Assembly (NCBI RefSeq): GCF_051014685.1
Contig: NC_135048.1
Span: 28,538,543 to 28,602,542, forward strand
Source of the DNA: Ptiloglossa arizonensis
Taxonomy: Eukaryota > Arthropoda > Insecta > Hymenoptera > Colletidae
Direction of reading: 5' to 3'
DNA length: 64,000 nucleotides
The notes beneath the pieces were generated by a model. That model saw only the letters and a program-made list of their open reading frames with translations, searched no databases and had not been told where the DNA came from. Made by a program: the position numbers and the translations under genes. Positions 58,136-64,000 of the stretch are shown one piece after another (within the stretch, counting starts at the first letter, position 1; each line of letters starts with the position of its first letter).

Positions 58136-59164
58136 GAAATGAAGAAACAAACTTCGAGATCTCTCGTCGCAAATCGTATCGCATCATTGCGAACGAAATG
58201 ACAAAATTCTTAACCTTCGACCTTTAGATGTCAACCCAGCGAAAATCATCGTCCACAAACCTAAAATAGAATTTACCAAATGTGCACTATACAAATTGTA
58301 AACTGGCGATTGACCAATAAAAAAGAAACTTTATCTTTAAAAAAATGCAGAAAAAGGAGAACCGATGTCTTAATCTCAAATTGCCCCCCCCCCCCCATCT
58401 CCTTGAGACGGACTACTTTCGATCGTGTTTACTAAAAAAAGAGCGGTACGTTCTCTCGCGTTCGTTTCGAAGTATAGTGCATTCACGACGTGCAGTTTTT
58501 CTCCTACGGTACGGTACACGGTGCACGTTTCTTAATTAGTTTCGTTCGGGCACGACCGGTTGCGATAATTCGTCTAAATCCAAAGTCTCTTAACTCGGCG
58601 TCGAGCATGGTGTATTCATCGCGATCGAGACGGATCGGTTTACTAATCTTCGGTAACTCGGGCGTAACTTCATTTGCCGAGACGAGAATCGGTGCGAGGG
58701 TTCGTGGCGTGGTGGGAGCGAGACAGAGATAGAAGGAACGAGTAACGCGTGAAGCAGGCGGTGGGAGGGGAGTGGCAATAAATCAGTCGTCGAGAGGTCG
58801 AAGGTCGTCAGCGGTGCCCCACTATATTCACATCGAGGGCGTAATGGGGTATTAAGTCGAGAGGATTTTCGAGTTAATTTTCGTGGCTCGAGTCGCAGCT
58901 GCGGATGAGAGACGGTTATTAGTTCGGCCCGATACAAGTAACGGAGACTCGTTTCTACGTAGCTACTCGTTCATTATTCCCGGCGCTGGCTAATTGCATT
59001 AATTTACCTACACCGAAATCGAGGCGTCGAGTTTCTGGAAATAATTGCCGGCCCGTTCGGTTCTCAAATTGGTGACAATTTTCGAAGCACGTAACGCGTT
59101 CCTCGGGTCTTTGTCGACCCGTCGAGTCCTCGTAAAATATTGTTTTTTTTTTTTATTTTTTTTA
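58136..59164. other. Unique block with C homopolymer
   Basis: A run of 14 C at 58384-58397. CpG-rich from 58440 to 58950. Palindrome at 59104. No gene recognised. Confidence 0.4.
59104..59121. promoter_or_regulatory. 18-bp palindrome CGGGTC-N6-GACCCG
   Basis: Reads CGGGTCTTTGTCGACCCG, just before the next tandem array. Confidence 0.5.
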
Positions 59165-59167
59165 TAA

Positions 59168-60015
59168 TCAAAGCTACTGTGATCGATACCATTAGGCGAT
59201 GGAAATTACTATAGTTGATACTACTTGACGAATATGACAGCTATTAGAATGACACTGTTGGACGATCGAAATTACTACAAGTAATACTACTGGACGATGA
59301 AAGCTACTATAATCGATACTAGTAGGTGATGAAAATTTACTATAGTTGATACTACTTGACGAATATGACAGCTATTAGAATGACACTGTTGGACGATCGA
59401 AATTACTACAAGTAATACTACTGGACGATGAAAGCTACTATAATCGATACTAGTAGGTGATGAAAATTTACTATAGTTGATACTACTTGACGAACAAAGC
59501 TACTGTAATTGACACTGTTGAACGATCAAAATAATTACAAGTAATACTATTGATCGATAAAAGCTACTATAATCGATACTACTAGGTGATGAAAACTACT
59601 ATAATCGAAACTGTTTGATGAACAAAGCTACTACAATTGACACCATTGGATAATAGGAACTACTATAAGTAATACTACTGAATAATGAAAGCTACTATAA
59701 TTCATACTAGTATGCAATTAAAACTTAATATACTTGATACTACTCTACGAACAAAGCTACTAGAATTGACCATATTGGACAATCGGAACTACTATAAATA
59801 GTAATACTGAATAATGAAATTGATACTATGTGTTGATACTATAATTGATACTAGTAGACGATTAAAACTTAATATACTTGATACTACTCAACGAACAAAG
59901 CTACTATAATCGACACTATTGGACGATCGGAAGTACTATAAGTAATACTAGATAATGAAAGCTACTATATTCGATACTACTAGATGATGAAAGCTACTGT
60001 AGTTGATACTACTGG
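59168..60015. repeat. ~32-bp array with a 129-bp superunit
   Basis: Motifs such as GCTACTATAATCGATACTAC and GATGAAAATTTACTATAGTT recur. A block including TTGACGAATATGACAGCTAT and TTAGAATGACACTGTTGGAC is present twice, almost perfectly, about 129 bp apart (near 59225 and 59354). Confidence 0.88.
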
Positions 60016-61114
60016 ATCTTTTTGCATGTTTTTCGAGCCTCTTGTTGTATACGAAACATACAATCACGTGTTCTATATATCCGAGACATTTTGTCCGAAC
60101 TTTACATAGTGTAAAGTCGAACGGAAGAACACTCGAAGGTTAAAGCAAATTTAAGGAAAGTTTTAATTAGTCTGTTAAGATCAACGAAATATGTAGAATT
60201 ATATAATTAGTACGTTAAATGTTGAGCGGCATTTTGTCTTTTTTTCTTTATGTTTGAAACCTTGGAATTTCTAATACGAGAAATAAAATGGAACACTCCC
60301 ATCGGAATAACATTTACAGGCACAGAAATCTTTGTAAAGGCAAAATTAAATTTAGCCGTGGCGGACGATAAGATCTGTAATTCGGTGGCAGATATCTCGT
60401 TCCGAAAATTAATCCAAATAAATCGTAGCCGTACAAAACATAGTTTCATGTATTTATTAAACGTTCCGACCAGTTACATATTTTTTTCAATATCAGTTCT
60501 TCTTACATCATTATACTATTCTCCTTATCTTATTATGTAGGGTAATTGAACTTTGTATACCAAAGGGGACCAAAATATAACTTGCTCGTTTAAACTTGAA
60601 CGTTTAATAAAGACATTAAACTATGCTTCTTCGGAATATATTTATTCGGCTCGCTATAACAACAAGCATTATATAAACTATTGTTAACTTCGTTCGTTCT
60701 TCAGAAGAAACAAGAGACGAATTTAAATTGTTCGAAAAAACCTCCGTAAAATATTTCAAATTGTGTTTTCTTATTTCGTTCCTACTACCGAGGAAACTAT
60801 AGCGAAAACAAACATTCACAAACGTCATCTTTATTCAAAATTAATTTTTAAATGGTCGCAGAACCGGTGACGTGTTTCTTATCTACTCTTGTATTTCTGC
60901 GACATATTTTTGTCAATTTTAATATATTTCACAGTTAATATCGGTAAAATAATTTTCCTCGATTTTGCTCGCGACCTTCGAGAAGAACGATACATTGAAG
61001 GATTTCATAACGCAAAAAAAACAAGTACATATAATGTTGACACGATAGTTGCCAAGAACGAGCGTGTTTCGAGGTCACCGAATACACCGAGATCACGAAA
61101 TCGAATACGAAAAA
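60016..61114. other. AT-rich unique block
   Basis: Contains a 96-codon ORF from 60250 with no family resemblance and low confidence. I see nothing else. Confidence 0.35.
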
Positions 61115-61116
61115 TA

Positions 61117-61253
61117 TTAGGTTGTTCAGAAAGTCATTTCATTTTTTTTTTTTTGGGTGAAAATGAACCACGATTTTTTTAAAGTGTATAAACATTTCAT
61201 TAAATTGTATATTCTCCATTTTGGAAAACGAAATGACTTTCTGAACAACCCGA
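61117..61253. mobile_element. Mariner-type MITE, best preserved copy
   Basis: Ends TTAGGTTGTTCAGAAAGTCA and, inverted, TCGGGTTGTTCAGAAAGTCA match at 18 of 20 bases. TA dinucleotides flank both ends. The interior is in the opposite orientation to the 47854 copy. 137 bp, no transposase. The long near-perfect terminal repeats suggest this is the youngest insertion here. Confidence 0.9.
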
Positions 61254-61255
61254 TA

Positions 61256-61660
61256 TTTTTTTTTCTATGCAAGCATTGTTTCCGCGAAGCTTTCGCTGAG
61301 TGGAAAGGTTGCCAATGTGATCGTGGTCGTCGGGTGACTGACACGTCACGAGCCAGCACCCGCCAAAGAAAACAAATAAACGACCTTCGTGACTTTCTCG
61401 CCCCAGAAAATCGGAAAATAAGAGCACCGTGAGGAACCCATTCCGTTAAGAGGACACCCCTTTGTTTTTCTACAAACGAGACACCCCCGTGTTTGCAGAC
61501 TGACCGAAAGATTAACGCGAAAGGCTACCAACAATCTCCTCGGTCACATTCCCTGGGTGTACATACTTCGTTTAACATAGTCGAATACCAGTTACGAGAA
61601 ACTGGTCATGAAAGTCTAGGGATTTACACGATTTTTCTTCGTGAGAAATAGAAATAGTTT
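61256..61660. other. Unique block
   Basis: No feature recognised. Confidence 0.3.
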
Positions 61661-61663
61661 ATG

Positions 61664-61800
61664 GATGGATGGTGTTTTATAACATTTTGGTGTTTTATAA
61701 CATATCACACTTGGTGTTTTATAACATATCACACTTGGTGTTTTATAACATATCACACTTGGTGTTTTATAACATATCACACTTGGTGTTTTATAATATT
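61664..61800. repeat. 24-bp tandem repeat, about 5 copies
   Basis: GGTGTTTTATAACATATCAC plus ACTT, perfect in the central copies, with truncated first and last units. Confidence 0.95.
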
Positions 61801-61844
61801 TTTAATGATAGTGATGTCACATCGTTTAAAAGTTTGAAAATATT

Positions 61845-62285
61845 GAGACCCAAAAATAGGGCCCACTGTAAAAACTCACGGTTGACAAACCACGGGATAC
61901 TGTAAATTCTTAACTCTTAACGTATCTACCGGTGTCACATGGTTTGCCACCCGTGAGTTTTTGCGATGGACCCTATTTTTGGGCCCTAAAATACTTGCGG
62001 TTATCAAATACTTTCCATTCGCAAAATATTTTAAAATTCTAACGTAGAAAGAAAAGGCAGTACATTTAATTATTAGGATCCGTTCCTAGAAATAAGGCCC
62101 CTCCGCGGAAACTCACGGGTGACATACTAGTCCCGAATTCTTAATTCTTAACATCGAATACGATTCAAATTCTTCCCATTCGAAAAATATTTAGAAACAT
62201 CCTTAAAAAAAAAACAAAATGTACAATCGAAACTCGTTCCCAAAAATAAGGCCCCCCGCGAAAATTCACGAGCGTCGTATCGTGC
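61845..62285. repeat. Dispersed ~45-bp motif in both orientations, 4 copies
   Basis: The motif CAAAAATAGGGCCCACTGTA then AAAACTCACGGTTGACAAAC is at 61851-61895 and inverted at 61940-61990. Diverged direct copies lie near 62088-62130 and 62240-62285. The first two could pair as a long hairpin with a ~45-nt loop. Confidence 0.75.
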
Positions 62286-64000
62286 AACGCCCGAAATTAT
62301 TTCCATTCGCAAAATACGAAACCGATTCTTACGGTTTCCAAGGTTGAATAAAAAATATTATTTCTATATTTCAGTGCGCCGGAAAAAAAGAAAAGAAAAC
62401 ATTTCGAAAGCAAAACTCCAGGAAAGAGCCGTGCACGATGTCGCGCGCGAACTCGGAAGTGAAGGCACGGCGAGAAGGGAGCGGGGATGGGGGAAGGGGC
62501 GAGCGAGAAAGGGGGTAGGGAGAGAATGGAAATTGTTTGCATTGCAGGCAAGCAGGCAGACAAGCCAGGCAACCAAGCGGGCGGGCAGGTTTACGGTACT
62601 CGGCTGGCCTGCCGGCGAACAGCAGTTCTGACGTCACATCCTGCGCGGGCGGACATCCGGTTTCGTTGCCGGACTCCTGTCCCAGAGCGATAACAAAATC
62701 TACGTTTGTTAAGAGAAAGAAAACCGAGGGAGAAAGAACGACCAGTTCTCGCCACCCTTTTTCACGTGACCAGAACGTTTTGTCGTTTTTCCCTCCATTT
62801 TCAATTACGATACGTTTCCGTGTCGCGGACGACGTGTCGCAAAGGGATACCCCGTTCGGGCGAAAATGTACGGGTGTGAACCCGTAATCGCGGGTGAGCC
62901 ACGACTCGGCTGGAGTCGGCTCGGGTCGGGCGGACTCGGTTCGGGATCCCGAATGTACTCGTTTCGCGACACACGAGCGTACGACGAATCGAAAATGTTT
63001 CCGTGCGACAGGCTGCTATTGTCTTCGTGAATTTATTACAATAAAGTATGAAAATAGTAGATAAGAAACGTTTCGACTTTGGGTTCGAAGTCTTCTTCGG
63101 TACGACGTATTGAAAATTTAAGAAATATGTAAAATATTATGTAGAAAGATGTAAAGGGAAATGATGCGAGAGAAACGAGAGATCGAATCGGTAGTATTAC
63201 GCGGAAGTTTGGAATAACTGTAGACCGAGTCCTACGTGTCTTTAATAATTTGAAAGTTGGGTGAAGAATACGTTCGGTTGTACGGTATGGTGCATAAACC
63301 ACATACGACGTGAAACTTCGAGCGGAATTTATTTTAGTAGTTCTAATCAACACGAAATTGATCTGTCGATCTCAGGGTTATTGATTCAGCTCACATTGTA
63401 CGATAGTTGCAAAGATTCGAGATTTCGAGCTATTATGGAAAACATATATGCAAACGATATGCAGAATGTATTACATAAATTAATAGAATAACCTTAATAT
63501 TTAATTTTACGCAGATGCATATATTCTGTGTGCATTTGGAATATGTTTCTCGCATATTCATACCAGCCGTAAATGCATAAAATCCGCACTCATTGAGAAT
63601 CACCGGTGTAGAAAAATGGCTGTAACTTTGGAACGAGGTCAAACAGGGCACCTGGGTGTATCAACTTTCTTCGTTCGTAGACCAACAAAGTTTGCCCTTT
63701 GGTTATTCGATACGGTAGTAAATCCGCATGCGTGGTTCAATTGGTAATCAGTACGATGATAAGTGCACTAAAATCATGATAGATTAGATGGTAACATTCG
63801 TGCAATAATATTCCACCGGATTTATAATTGGTATAATGTTATAATATTCGTCCATCTTTACAATAATCGTACAATACTATAATATTCGCTGACGTTCCGG
63901 TCTCGTTGGTAAAAAAAAATCCCTCGGTTACTGAAGTGACTTTAACATGGTTCGGATACACCCAGTATTCGTGTCGCGAGATACTTTCGGGATCCCGACC
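62286..64000. other. Unique block, CpG-rich 62400-62960
   Basis: GC-rich DNA with a CAGGCAAGCAGGCAGACAAG run near 62545, then AT-rich DNA. At 63971-63992 lies a 22-nt sequence identical to 44064-44085. No gene recognised. Confidence 0.4.

Noticed and set aside
60250..60540. 96-codon AT-rich ORF
   Set aside because: No family resemblance. Could be a decayed repeat fragment, but nothing supports it as a gene.

Overview
Animal nuclear DNA, almost certainly from an insect and probably a hymenopteran. The signs are spliced coding exons on the minus strand, long glutamine and histidine runs, mariner-derived MITEs with TA target sites, no shortage of CpG, and an exceptional load of short tandem repeats. 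There is no bacterial-style gene organisation. I see no rRNA, no convincing tRNA, no virus-like ORF and no CRISPR array. The species call is an inference from composition.

One protein-coding gene can be supported. It lies on the minus strand between about 35.5 kb and 12.7 kb. Four exons (35487-35081, 34663-33452, 14483-14338, 13040-12717) join in a single frame, with matching phases at every junction and canonical GT..AG signals. Together they encode about 696 residues of a low-complexity, Q/H/G/S/P-rich N-terminal region, like that of a transcription factor. The last exon ends in a donor, so the DNA-binding domain must lie beyond position 1. My best guess is the long N-terminal part of a serpent / box A-binding factor-type GATA factor. 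That identity is tentative because no zinc finger is visible.

Everything else is intron (1-12.7 kb, 13.0-14.3 kb, 14.5-33.4 kb, 34.7-35.1 kb) or upstream sequence (35.5-64 kb). It alternates between CpG-rich unique blocks and some 40 local tandem arrays, nearly all with a different unit: 11, 15, 18, 21, 24, 27, 30, 40, 42, 44, 47, 50, 57, 80, 88, 89, 97, 136, 139, 174, 186 and 199 bp among others. Three arrays show higher-order structure (42.1-43.7, 44.6-45.4 and 59.2-60.0 kb). Most long ORFs in the window come from arrays whose period is a multiple of three and should not be annotated as proteins.

Interspersed elements include a mariner-type MITE family (61117-61253, 47854-47984, 38351-38495 and a truncated copy at 38172). 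There are also fragments with ACAGGGTGT-like ends, and a rigid 18-bp palindrome of the form GGGTC-N6-GACCC flanked by matching bases, found at 11 or more sites. That palindrome, the nested MITE/tandem-array amplification and the higher-order arrays are the observations most worth following up. The CpG-rich unique blocks are the natural candidates for promoters, enhancers and 5' noncoding exons of the gene.
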